NCBI GenBank assembly: GCA_027924585.1
Contig: BSBM01000232.1
Location: 32,387,001-32,451,000 of the forward strand
Source: Larix kaempferi
Lineage: Eukaryota > Streptophyta > Pinopsida > Pinales > Pinaceae
Length of the DNA stretch: 64,000 nt
Direction of reading: 5' to 3'
This document shows positions 32,293 to 43,146 of this stretch, piece after piece (the first letter of the stretch is position 1; each line of letters starts with the position of its first letter). The position numbers and the translations under genes are program-made. The notes under the pieces are model-generated. The model saw nothing but the letters and a program-made list of their open reading frames with translations. It was not told the origin of the DNA and did no database searches.

Positions 32293-32490
32293 ATGGTTCT
32301 CCTATATGACAACAAGTTTGCAAAACAACCAGGTAAGCTCCAAATGCATTGGCTTGGTCCATACATCATAAATTTCATTACTGAAGGAGGCGCAATTCAG
32401 TTGCAAAAGTTGGATGGAACACTTCTAACAAACCTGGTAAATGGGAGTTGGATAAAGCCCTATCGTGATAGCCCGACGAACCTCCACTAA
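32293..32490 (+). pseudogene. Gypsy integrase C-terminal GPY/F module
   Basis: 65 codons: MVLLYDNKFAKQPGKLQMHW, then LGPYIINFITEGGAIQLQKL and VNGSWIKPYRD. The W.GPY motif and following beta-strands are the GPY/F domain of gypsy integrases, which helps bind DNA. No chromodomain follows, which argues against a chromovirus. It is separated from the core by a stop near 32161. Confidence 0.85.
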
Positions 32491-34696
32491 GGAAGATAGA
32501 AAAATAAAATAATAAATAAATAAAGAGAAAAAGAAAAAGAAAAAGGAAAAGGAAAAATAAAAATAAAATGACGAAAAGAAAGAGAAAAAATACCAAGGCT
32601 ACCACGTAGTTCAGGAGTCTGGCATTGGAACAACGACAATCGACAAAGTTTAAATTCACATGTCTGTCGATGAAATGATGATGAGGTTTGGGGCTTGTCG
32701 ACGTCCAACGAAGTGCGAACGGGTCATATCGGGCAATAAATGCAACAGTTAAGATGCAACGGACGAGGGCGCAAGTGGATGAAGACGGATTTAATGCCAA
32801 ATTAGTGGGTCGGATCTGGTAAATCGACGTCGGATTTGGGTAATCATTTCCCAAATCGACTTGATGGTTGAGGAGCGGGAAGCCAAAGCTATAAAAGCAC
32901 GTGAAATAGAAGTTTTGATTCATTGTGCATTGTGTGACAAGTGTTGAATAAATTACAGAGCGAAGCTAATTAGAGTTGAATTCAGAGAGTTACCATGGTG
33001 CATGTGATATCTAGCACTAGTACGTAGGAGCCACCCAAGGAAAGGGAGCCTATCATTGAAGAGAAAGCAGAGATTGCATCTGCACCAGCCCGGATATTCC
33101 GAAATAAAATAAGTGCCAACCAGCCGATGGATATAGAAAGAAGAACATAAAATACCTGCAGTTTGACACAGGATGCAGCTGCAAGAGGAGAAGTAGACCC
33201 TTCAGGCGCCGCAGAATAATAAATCACAACATCGAGAGGAAGGCAGCAAGGTCTGACCATAACATACATTCTCAGTTATGTACCATCAAGGAAAGAAGGG
33301 GCTCTGTTGGTAAGACTTGGGAAGAATGCCAAGTACACCATAGTGGAGCCACCGACATCGGAGGGTGTCCACACCAATGGAGAAGTGTTGCAGCAACTGA
33401 AAAAACTACAATACAATGATCATGACATCCTCGCTTATCCAGAGTGCACTCATCAGACATTTATCAACAAATTCCATGAATATAGAGGTCCAATCACCAG
33501 GGAACTAATGCAATGGTCATTGGGGTTGCAGTGATCAGGATTGTTGTTGATTATCCACATGCCACACTTTGGGAAATTGATGGAGGTGAATGCATGCATA
33601 AATAAATTTCTTGTATGCTTCCACAACGTTTATTTATGGCTCGATAAAAATATCCCAATCATTGGATATGATTGCGTAGATTATCGGGTTACCCAAGGCG
33701 GGGGTAGATCCATCGTAGTACTTCCAAGGAAAAGACAACGACAAAAAGCTAGCTGCAAAGATGAAATCTAAGCATGGGGTAGATAAAAACACCCTGGGGT
33801 ATCTAGTCGACACAATCAATGACCTAGCTGTCAGGCTCATGGAAAAATTATTGGCTATCAAGGTTGTGAGGAAGAACCACCCCAACTAGTGCACATCAGT
33901 GGTAATCGCATCAGCGGAGCAATGCGTGGATGGAGTTCATATGAACTGGTCATTGTTTTTACTAAATGAATTGATATAGGATGCAGTCACAGCACAAGAG
34001 AATGGTAATCCCTTCACTTACTCATGGATCCTACTGCTAATTGCGTTGGTCGCGTGGATGGAGCCACCACAATATCAAGGCATGGAGACAAAAACTATTA
34101 AAGTGTGCTGAGGGGCATGGTACTAGAACCTATGGGCGCTAAATGACAAAGAAAGGAATAAAGGAAAGAATATTCAATTTTACATCTATTTAGAAGAGCT
34201 GCAGATGCAAGCAGTTAAGGTTCTGCGATTAACAAAGGTCACGGCAACAAAGTATCGACAGATTGCGAGGCTCACTATGGAGCCTCAAGCGATATTTATC
34301 CAAGCACGTGCAGATACAGAAAAGCAATGGTTGAATACACAGCATAAGCTAACCAAATAACTGAAGGAATTGCAGCATCGATTCAACAAGGCGCAGACAA
34401 GGCAACAGAGAAGAATAGTGCAGTTGGATGAGTTGCAGGAAAAAGCAGAGAAACTATAAGTTGAAGCTATGCTAGTATTGACACATATAAATTAAAATAT
34501 AGTGAAGGTGTAGTAGACAGGAGGCAAGCATCCAACAGAGAAAGAGGTTGAGGACTGCACAATGCTCAAAGCCACGGTGAAGGAAGTTGCCGACCAAATC
34601 AAGGTAGCCTACGAAGAGTTCAAGATGCATGTGAATGCACCAACAACGTCCGAATGAGGTGGATCGAGGGAGAGCCACAATTTTGTGTTGGGGGCC
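32491..34696 (+). other. Post-integrase region with degenerate extra ORF(s)
   Basis: About 2.2 kb between pol and the 3' LTR. It opens with a purine-rich stretch (about 32495-32590). Plus-strand frames at 33307-33534 (YTIVEPPTSEGVHTNGEVLQ, RGPITRELMQWSLGLQ) and 33541-33771 look like one decayed protein: they align head to tail without overlap, and further helical, glutamine-rich pieces follow to 34640. I do not recognise the protein. The region ends CACAATTTTGTGTTGGGGGCC, the likely polypurine tract, next to the LTR. Confidence 0.5.
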
Positions 34697-35529
34697 TGTT
34701 GGCATGGGGATAAGTCGCAGAAGCTTTGGTACAAACAACGAAAAAAGGGACAGCGAAAAGGGTAAAGGACTAGTCATGGAGCGCAACAAAGCGGATAAAG
34801 CGGAAGTAAAGAGGACAAAGCAGATAATGCAAATTCATTAGTTAATTAGTTTGTTAAGTTAATGGGTCACTTTGCGAAGTGGACCAAGTTTGTAACGGCC
34901 AAGTGGGCCTATAAATAAGAGTAGCATTGTAATACTTTGGGCATCTTATCTTATTAGATGGTATCGGATCTTGTCTTTGTCTTTGAGCAATTGGTTCTGC
35001 GGATGTGTATCCCTGTTGTTTCCGTGATGTGTAAGACAGACTGATGTATAATGCGAAGGGATGTTTTGACTATGATTTTGTCTCTTATGTGATTTTTTGC
35101 AATATGATGTACTATGTCACAATATGATTGAATCTGTGTTATCGCAATAAGGTTAATTGTGTTTTATGAATGAATCAACAATGTCGCAGTTATGATATGT
35201 ATCTCCTATCAGTTAGATATGTTTCTATAATCTGTTACTGCATAGATCTGATTAGTATGTCTATTATGCGATAATGTTGTCCTGATGCGAGTGATGATTA
35301 TGTCGATCTCTAAGTTTCACTGTGATTGAATGGTAATGATGCATGTTCTCTTATAACTGCGAAAACTTGGTTCCTGCAGCCCCCTTAGATATCTCGGGTG
35401 AGACCTCACTCACTCTGTGAGTGTTGCTGGAAAGGTTAAACCCTTTCCGGGCCGATATCTATGGGAGTTTGTGTCAAGGTTTGTTGGCACTGTGCGAGAT
35501 GAACCTTTGTCCCAAGAACTGTGTCAACG
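34697..35529 (+). repeat. Gypsy 3' LTR (833 bp)
   Basis: Starts TGTTGGCATGGGGATAAG and ends TGTGTCAACG. It aligns along its whole length with the 5' LTR (22365-23197), same length, clearly diverged, indicating an old insertion. Preceded by GGGGGCC (polypurine tract) and followed by the GTGTG target duplication. Confidence 0.9.
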
Positions 35530-36689
35530 GTGTGTTTTATTTGCTTGATGTATTCAATGGAATAATAGAACAACTCATATACTTTATACCCCTCTTCCAT
35601 AGACCCCTCAGGTTTTCCCCTTTTTCGAACAAATCCCTTCACTTTTTTCATGAACCTCTCTAAGAAGAACATCCAGCTACATGAGACCACCCTAAATAAT
35701 TCAACCTCATCGAATAGGTGAATTAGAAGATGAAACTGCAAGTCCATGAAACTCAACGATAGTTCCTTCTCAAACATACAAACAATCTTAGCTATCTCTT
35801 CATGTTACCGTGGAATGCTAGCGATGTAAATCTCCTTTGACGTGCTCCACCATACAAATGTAGATATTTTAGATATGGCATGCCACAGGTCATCGGGAAA
35901 TTCATGGTTCACACACCCACGCACGAATAGTGGACAATGACACTACAAAGTAAACGCAAAAAGTTAATTACATTTTAAATTTTGTGGTAAAATATATAAA
36001 TAAATAGTAATAACAATTTTTTGGCATTATACATACTCTTAGATGGTTGAGATGGTCATGTGATTTCAAACCCGACAAATTTTTTTCTACAGTGAAGCAG
36101 CATCGTAGAGTAGACCCATAAAAATAAGGTTCCTTCATGCCCAATATAACTTAATTTGCCAAATTAAGATCATATTTCTTCAAAATCCATGGGACATCAC
36201 TTTTTTAAATGAAAAAGAGGGGCCAACCTCTCCTCTATTTTCTTGTCTTGTCTAATGCTTATTTTTAGTATTTGAAGAAATAAGATCTTTCCTGACTTTC
36301 ATCTTGTCACTTTTTTTAGATGATATGTGACGCCAAAAAGAACATGAAACATTTTTAAATATATGAATGGGATCTAGTAAGTGGGAAATCTTAAGATGTT
36401 CCCAATATGGCTGCCCATTTTCATCCACAAACTACTTGTGGTGTCTTGCACCTGATAAGACCTTACGATGTTTTGAAACTGGTGGAATGTCTTGTGCATC
36501 CGAAATCGAACTTGAATCATGATCCTACAATATAGAATAAATCGATATTCAAATTCACATGGATAAGTAACATAAATTCAAATAAGTAGTCATAATATTA
36601 ATAAAACCTGAACTTACTGGAGATGGAAAGGGAGAACTTTTTGAACTTTGAAAAAGATGGAATGAGTTGGAATATGAAGAATTTCCCAT
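35530..36689 (-). pseudogene. CACTA transposase (TNP2-like) gene, 5' half
   Basis: Minus strand. Exon 1 at 36689-36618 (ATG, 24 codons, MGNSSYSNSF...), a 93-bp GT-AG intron (36617-36525), then DHDSSSISDAQDIPPVSKHR, DENGQPYWEHLKISHLLDP, HIFKNVSCSFWRHISSKKSD (end of the TNP2 transposase domain, H..KNV), later GLKSHDHLNHL, and 35777-35557: FMDLQFHLLIHLFDEVELF, WMFFLERFMKKVKGFVR, KPEGSMEEGY (DUF4218-type domain). The large N-terminal catalytic part that should precede HIFKNV is absent between the ATG exon and this point. A few stops interrupt it. The gypsy element interrupts the gene right after YIKQIKHT. Confidence 0.85.
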
Positions 36690-36959
36690 TTGATACTACA
36701 AGCTTTTCTTTCTACATTTGAACCAAATCAACAATCAATATATGTATCTACAGTCCTAAGATATTTTCAAGAACTATATCACAATATAACTTCCAATATA
36801 GTTTGGAAACCATTTTGTAAGAATAAGGTGAGTTTAAGCAATGTATATATACTATGAAATATTTTAATTTGTGTGGTTAAATACTAAAAGAACATTAGGG
36901 ATGAATATATAATTTCAATTGGACACATAAAACCAGATAATTTTCAAATTAAATCGGTG

Positions 36960-38230
36960 CCTTTATTCATATATACGCGCACCGGTGCGCTCACATATAT
37001 AAAACACACCAGTGTGCTTCAACTAGAAACACACCATGAAATAAAATCCACAAAAGCCCCCACAATGGAAAATATCTAGTACATTTGGTAGCGGATATTT
37101 CTATATGCATTTTTACAACATAATTCTTTCTGGTGTGTTTCCTACACATAAGCACACCAAGGCATCCTAATTTTACACGCATCATGGAACAATTTTTTAA
37201 ATGGATGTTCGACTAGTGTGTTTTACTTAGGTACACATCGGTGCAACTTGAAAACATGCGCACCGAAAATGCCAAAAATAAAAATTTAAAAAAATTGCAC
37301 GAACTCTTTTTTCCCTAAATTAAAACAAGGGCAACAATTTTAAGTTCGAAAATTAATTCTAAATAGTGTTTAAAATCCAAAAACCTAAACATTAATTCAT
37401 TCTTTTGCCGAAATTTTTAGGTGAGAGTTTTGGAAGAGAGACTTACGTGGAAGGAGTTTGGAGCAACTAGAAGGATTTCTAAGGGTCAAAATTTGTTAGG
37501 TATGGTGAATCAAATAAAACCCTGCATAGTAAAAATTTCAAGTATGTAAATATTATTGTTGATCTTATTATCTTATTTAGAGCATAACTAGATATATATA
37601 TATATATATATATAACTTCATACTTACCTTCAAGGTTGCAACCCTTATTTTCTCGCTGCTTCTTTTGGTTTTATGTGGATGCAAAATTTTACATTAGGGT
37701 TTAAATAACTCTATTGTTATACAGAATTACGATTTCACCTTTTAGGGATTTTGGATTTACTGACCTTGTGATTATATATAGAAAGCGCAAGGTGATATGG
37801 GGCCACTTTCTTGGTTGAATACGTAACCAAGTCAGTCTTGTTAAGTTTTTTTTTTCTAATTTTTTAATTTTTATTAAAAAACGCATGCGTCAAAATCTGT
37901 GTGTTTGTATTACATGAATGCACTAGTGCGGCCATCAACATAACGCACTAGATATGACCTGTATCGCATCAATTTTTATTATTTTATAAAAACACAAAAG
38001 TCAATTTTCATATCTCGGTTCTCTGTTCATGGTGTGTCACATTTACTATAACGCACCGGATATGACTTGCGTCGCGTCATTTTTTATTATTTTATAAAAA
38101 CGAAAAAGTTCATTTTTGTGTCTCGATTCTTTGTTCCCAGTGCATCATATTTATTGTAACACACCAGTGCGTTGTTGTTACAGATGCACCATGACGTTTC
38201 ACTTATTCGAGCACACCAATATCAAATTTA
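36960..38230. repeat. CACCGGTGCG-like motif block 2, between the two CACTA genes
   Basis: Exact CACCGGTGCG at 36980-36989 and many variants: ACACCAGTGTG, CATCGGTGCAA, GCGCACCGAAAATGCC, GCACTAGTGCGG, CGCACCGGATATG, ACACCAGTGCG. It spans the region between the start of the minus-strand TNP2-like gene (36689) and the plus-strand second gene (38346), so it may hold a two-way promoter. A (TA)n run lies at 37590-37613. A segment near 37965-38100 repeats itself (ATATGACTTGCGTCGCGTCA / ATATGACCTGTATCGCATCA). Confidence 0.6.
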
Positions 38231-38345
38231 TTCCCTTTTTAATATTTTTTTGTCATATTTTTAAGGTCTGTAATTTGTTTGTATAATATATTGATAGATT
38301 CTATATTTAATGGTACATGTTGTTTATTGATAGAAATCTCATGCT

Positions 38346-39328
38346 ATGAGTTCAATGAACAACAACTTTAATCAACAAGATGGGAGCACATCTAGAATTA
38401 CGAAGAAGGCAAGTGATTTTAATTAATTTATGTATTTAAATTAATTTGTTTGAATTATTTGTAAAGTTAACTAATATGTATTGGTTAATGTGTGACATGC
38501 AGAGCCAAAAAATGAGGAAGCTCGATAAGATTCTTACCAAACTAAGTCCAAAAGAACGTAAAATGTTGATGGAAAAGTTGCAGAGGGATGAATTAATTGA
38601 ATAAAAAATAAGTCAATCATGAATTATTTATTCAAATTTGAGTACTAATCTACTTAAGAATATTCACTAATATGTTTCAAATAACGTAATTCACATATGT
38701 TGAATGTTATGTAGGGAATAATAGCAACAAAAGTCAATGTCATCATAAGAATTTTTTTTTATGGAAAATGCAAATGATGATCAACTGGTCCTTAGCTCAT
38801 CTAGAGTGGTGCTGGAAGTTAATAGAAGGGGCGGAGAATTTTATAATACTATGAGGGATTTAGTGGAAAGAACGCACAGACGTACTTTTCACTTACAATA
38901 CAGAAACCAATCAAATGATTTGAAGAATCAGGTCATATGTAAACTACAAGGGGCGTTCTCGGAGCAATGGTCAATGAGACCTATCAGGCTTGCAATAGAA
39001 AAAACATACAACAACGAAAAAGAATCATTCAAAAAGTAATATTCCTAAACATGTTTATGTAGAATATGTATCTATAACTATTACAAAGTGTCATTTATTC
39101 AATAATTTTAATTCTGTTATATTTATTTTTCATATCAATAGAAAAATTGTTTAATGTCATTTTACATTTTTCAGGAAGATTGTGAGAATCCCAAAGGATG
39201 AACGAGGTGACATGAGAAATGTGCTTGTAGGTATGTCCAAAAAAGTCTACAAGGAGATGGTAAAGGAAATGAACATAATTGCATCACAGGAGGAGCCATC
39301 TCAACAACAACATGCTTCAAATGTTTGA
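38346..39328 (+). pseudogene. Second CACTA gene (TNP1/TnpA-like, tentative), multi-exon
   Basis: Readable exons: 38346-38408 (MSSMNNNFNQQDGSTSRITK), a GC-AG intron (AAG|GCAAGT ... GACATGCAG), 38503-38604 (SQKMRKLDKILTKLSPKERK ... ELIE, stop), about 38761-39035 (LEVNRRGGEFYNTMRDLVER, EQWSMRPIRLAIEKTYNNEK), a GT-AG intron, and 39175-39328 (KIVRIPKDERGDMRNVLVGM, then KKVYKEMVKEMN...). The 39035/39175 joint keeps frame. How the 38604 stop is bypassed is unclear, so a complete model is not possible. The basic, helix-rich protein next to a divergent TNP2-like gene suggests the DNA-binding partner protein of a CACTA element. Family assignment is by position and general resemblance to plant Ptta/En/Spm transposase-like proteins. 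Confidence 0.5.
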
Positions 39329-39559
39329 AATCATTGGGTTTTAGGTTTATGTTATACATCTCATTAATTAATTCAACATTAAATATTAATTTTCAATTGT
39401 TTTGTTGCAGAAAATAAAATAAAATGAAACCCATTAAGCACACAAAACATGACGACAAGGAAAACAAGGGTTGATAGCAAATTTTGTGAGTATTTGTGAT
39501 TTCGTTGTAAGAAATAAAGATTTCGCAGTGGTTATGATTTGTATATTTATTTATTTTTT

Positions 39560-40410
39560 TCACTAGCAATCCTTGCATGTCTTCAAACAAGTGTTAACAT
39601 ACAAAGAGGAGCCATCGGAAGAATTGATTGACATTGGGTTAAGCAAGGTTTTTGAGTATATGTTGGTGAATAAAAAATTAATTATAGATTTTGTAAGTCT
39701 CTATGTAGTTTTTTTTTTACTAAGGGAATCGACAACCGGAGTTGGACTGGTACTCGCATGACAGGAGGTTCATGGATCCAATCTCACTACCGTTATACCC
39801 CTAGGTGCATCCACAGGTCCCGAACAATGGAGCACGGGTAAGTTTGGGGGGATTCGAACAAGTGACCTTCCATTTACAACAGATTACAACTTCTCATCTT
39901 TACCATTTGAGATTCCCCCCACGAGCTAAGTCTCTATGTAGTTTCACTTCTCTCATTTTATAATTAATAAAACAACACAAATATTTTATATTAAATCTAT
40001 GGTTTGTGACAGGGCATAAAACCTGTAGGAAACAAAGTATGGAGTGGATCCAACAGAAGACTTGTTGATAGAAGGCATTAGATTTGGTTTTGAGAGAATG
40101 TGTATCATTCATGAGTCAATTATTTCTATGGCATGTCACTTTTCAATTTACATTCATGTATACTATCTACTTATTTTTCATTATTCCCATTGGTATTGTA
40201 GATACACCCAGTACACTTTATTTGTATGTTTGCAGATGGAAGTTGAAGAAGAGGAAAACAATCAAGCCAATAAAAAAAACATCCGGACAAATAACCCAAT
40301 TGATGCAAGTGGCTCGAGCACCAATAAGAATTTCAGCGAAGAATGTTGCTCAGTATTTTATTTTGATGTTAATGCAAGCTTTTGTATCTTGTTGTATATT
40401 TTGAAATAAT
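39560..40410 (+). pseudogene. Possible 3' exons of the second CACTA gene
   Basis: Frames at 39573-39693 (HVFKQVLTYKEEPSEELIDI, GLSKVFEYMLVNKKLIIDF), and, beyond a SINE insertion, 40044-40110 and 40236-40410 (EVEEEENNQANKKN...). The first and the middle read as one stretch if the SINE is removed. The link to the upstream exons is plausible but unproven. Confidence 0.35.
39712..39926 (-). mobile_element. tRNA-derived SINE, 215 bp, minus strand
   Basis: Flanked by an 18-bp perfect direct repeat TAAGTCTCTATGTAGTTT (39694-39711 and 39927-39944). On the minus strand it begins AGCTCGTGGGGGGAATCTC, has an A-box-like TCAAATGGTAAAGATGAG, a clear B box GGTCACTTGTTCGAATCC (39850-39867), and ends in a short A-run next to the duplication. 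These are the parts of a plant SINE moved by LINE machinery and transcribed by RNA polymerase III. Confidence 0.9.
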
Positions 40411-40660
40411 TAATGTCTGTGAAAATCAGACATTTTGTATAATAATGTACTGGACATAGTGTCCAAATTCAAAAACAAGTTACCAATAAGTGTAACAATA
40501 ATTACATGCATGTTGACATTTTGATTATTGTTGTCTCTATGTTGTTGTATTTTGTATGACAAAGGCACTCTTATTGATATATAATAAAATAAACATTTTT
40601 TATTCTATTGCATTCATCAATATAATTATCAAATGTTACATGTGAAATGGTACATTGGTA

Positions 40661-40741
40661 AAAAAAAAAAATTAAAAAAAAAAACGTATTTTCATTCAAG
40701 ATGGAGCAAAACTACATTCTCCAGTGCCATACAGCAGTAGT
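40661..40741. repeat. 81-bp insert flanked by a 16-bp direct repeat
   Basis: AAATGGTACATTGGTA occurs at 40645-40660 and 40742-40757. The 81 bp between begin with A-runs. The long direct repeat resembles a target duplication of a LINE-driven insertion; the origin of the insert is unknown. Confidence 0.6.
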
Positions 40742-40802
40742 AAATGGTACATTGGTAATTAAATGTATGGATGATTGAATATTACAATAGATTCTTGCAT
40801 CT

Positions 40803-41007
40803 TTTTTTTTTTTAGGTACAATGTAGCTGGCGCCCGATAACGCGGGGACGCCGTAGAACGAGGGCAGTGGGGTTCGATCCGGGGTGGGGACGGCCACAGC
40901 CGACCGCCCCAACCACCCCGCCTGTTAGTAGGACAACCCATGATGAATATATATATATATTATAAACTTAACATCTTCTAAAACAATACAACAATAAGAG
41001 TACTTAT
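40803..41007 (-). mobile_element. SINE-like retroposon, about 205 bp, minus strand
   Basis: Direct repeat AATAGATTCTTGCATCT at 40786-40802 and 41008-41024. The minus strand ends in poly(A) (plus T-run 40803-40813) and contains GC-rich tRNA-like sequence with a B-box match GGATCGAACCC (about 40869-40880) and an upstream GGGGCGGTCGGCTGTGGCCG. About 60 bp of AT-rich DNA with (AT)n lie between the tRNA-like head and the 5' target duplication, which is unusual. Confidence 0.8.
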
Positions 41008-41128
41008 AATAGATTCTTGCATCTATGATATAACAAATTAATCCAAACAAACAATTTCAATAATTAAAATTGAAATGAATTTTACTATAAACAAATATTT
41101 CAATTTCAGATGAATAATGGAATAAAAT

Positions 41129-41129
<1 letters not shown>

Positions 41130-41173
<44 letters not shown>

Positions 41174-41188
41174 TATTATTTATATTTA

Positions 41189-41224
<36 letters not shown>
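41130..41224. repeat. (AT)n microsatellites
   Basis: Two long AT dinucleotide runs (about 41134-41168 and 41198-41224) separated by 30 bp of A/T-rich DNA. Confidence 0.95.
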
Positions 41225-41226
<2 letters not shown>

Positions 41227-41261
41227 CTGAAATATCAATAGCGATTCTTCAAAGAATCATA

Positions 41262-41690
41262 TGTGGTGCTTTTACTAATATATGTCGCACCGATGCTCCT
41301 ATACAAACATTACACACTGCTACATATAAACGAAAAATTACTCACTGATGCGTATAGAACATTAGACACCGGTGCGTTTTATTCTCTGAATCGCACACGC
41401 TCATGTAGATGGCTTATGTGCACTGGGAACAATCAAAGCTTATGCCCACCGGTTTTTAGTTTTGAAGCCTGACGGTGCATTTGAAGTGTTAAAATGCACT
41501 GGGACATGTTGATAGTTTGTAAGCACCGGTGCGTTTGAATATTAAATGAACCGGTGCGCCATGATAAATGTACAACACCGGTAAAATTAAAAATACTAAA
41601 AAAATGTACGGTGCGTATGATATAAAATATCGCACTGGTGCGTTTATGTTTTTAACATGCACTGATGCATATATTCTATACCTATGAAGT
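41262..41690. repeat. CACCGGTGCG-like motif block 3
   Basis: Densest block: CACCGGTGCG at 41367-41376 and 41524-41533, ACCGGTGCG at 41550-41558, and variants GCACCGATGC, CACTGATGCG, CCCACCGGT, GACGGTGCAT, GCACTGGTGCG, GCACTGATGCAT. Likely the right subterminal region of the CACTA element, though no CACTA terminus could be found after it (the nearest, CTTGCAGTG near 41890, is a weak match). Confidence 0.6.
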
Positions 41691-41699
41691 TAGTTTTCC

Positions 41700-43146
41700 A
41701 AAATTCCAACTTTCATTTTTGACCTAGCTCCTGCTTAGGTTTTGTTGGCACCCCAACAACTCCTTTTTAATTTTGCGAAAATAAAGAAAACACCATGTAA
41801 TTTTTGTAAATATTTAAGCTTTTTATTCTCTTTCATTTTATCGTGTTGATTTGTTAAGTGATTTTTTTGGTCCTCCACTCCTTGCAGTGTTTGCTTTTGG
41901 GCTTAGTCCTTTCCACGAAGATTTAATGATTTGCTGAACATTGTCATTTACATATGTGTGTTTTTCACCCATACTTGAATGTCCTTATTTGTTCTTATTC
42001 AAGTTACTTTCACCCTTCTATTTAAAAGCAAACATACCTCCATATTTTATGATATCTTTTGATTTTAACTAAAATAACCTTTCTTGATAAGTATTTATTT
42101 TATTAATAAAGAGATTAATGCATTCAAATACAATTGGAAGGTATATTTAATAGTAATGGTGATGAGTTCCACGTGTCTAAGAGCCTTCCTTATCCATTCG
42201 AACATGTAAGTCTTCAAATCTCCATTGTAATAATGTGTAAAGGTATATTTAATTTTTGTTTGTTTGTTTACTTTTTCACTTTTACAAAACAAAATAGAAA
42301 AAAATTTGCATGAAAAGGGAGATTAGGTAGCAACACACTAATTCGTTCTTGAGATCATGTGCTAATAAGATTAATCAAGTTGAATGCCACGAAGGTATTT
42401 ATAAGTTCTTAAACTTTGACTTGTGATATATATGCGTTGGTATTTCGAATTAATTTGATTATTATTCAGATTATGGCTTTCTTTATAAATAATCTCGGGA
42501 ATGATTAAAGTGAGGTTTAAATTAAAAAAGGTTATTATGATTACTCATTGGAATTCATGTCGCGTAGGTAATGAACGATTTAAAGAGCATATCATCATTT
42601 GCTCTTACTGTGGTATCCAATCGCAATTGACGTCGGAGATATATACATGCGATTCCATTGTTAACTGTCATCAAACCACGCCTGCGATCAGAATGGAACC
42701 AACGCACTAAAGGAATATTAAGTTATTTTAAGGTAGCGAGGTATTTCTGCCAGTGTTAGCATGCATATTTCAAATTATTTTACAGTCTCATTTCGTATCG
42801 GAAAACTACAGATTAGCAACTGCTAAAGTTGTTTTTAACAGTTGTTAAAACGGTTTTTTTTCAACTATTGAAATTTTAGATTAGTTAGATTGGTTATACA
42901 TTTCATATTCATTAGATTACATCTTTATAGATTTAAGTGCATTTTAAGAATTCATGTCACTAGATTGTGAGACTCTCTTGTTGAGATAAAATCTACAAAG
43001 GCAGTGGGGCCTTTGTTCCCACGAGAATTAGCTACACCAAACACATCGGGAGCTGTGTTAAGTATCTTGTGTGGGTTAGTTCTCCGTAGTTGGCCATAGA
43101 CAGAAGATCCGGCTAACAGGTTTTTGTTCCCGATCTACAGACAAGA
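41700..43146. other. No gene recognised
   Basis: AT-rich DNA without convincing frames. 42960-43146 may be the leader of the copia element that follows, but no LTR or primer-binding site was recognised, so its 5' LTR seems to be missing or too diverged. Confidence 0.4.

Larger units (their letters stand above)
22365..35529 (+). mobile_element. Ty3/gypsy LTR retrotransposon, 13,165 bp, degenerate
   Basis: Two 833-bp LTRs (22365-23197, 34697-35529), 5-bp target duplication, gag, protease, RT, RNase H, integrase in gypsy order on the plus strand, and about 2.2 kb between integrase and the 3' LTR. The middle is enlarged by a 2.7-kb tandem duplication covering the end of gag, protease and most of RT. 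Many stops and frameshifts; the integrase has lost an active-site Asp. The long post-integrase region and long gag with several zinc knuckles suggest the non-chromovirus (Tat/Athila-like) side of the family, but this is inference. Confidence 0.9.

Noticed and set aside
32378-32923. 181-codon minus-strand ORF, Phe/Leu-rich like a membrane protein
   Set aside because: The hydrophobic run is the reverse of a purine-rich stretch (32495-32590) and it overlaps the sense GPY/F module.
41880-41900. CTCCTTGCAGTG as the right CACTA end
   Set aside because: Only a partial match to the expected CCTTTTCCTTGTAGTG and no TGG target duplication after it.
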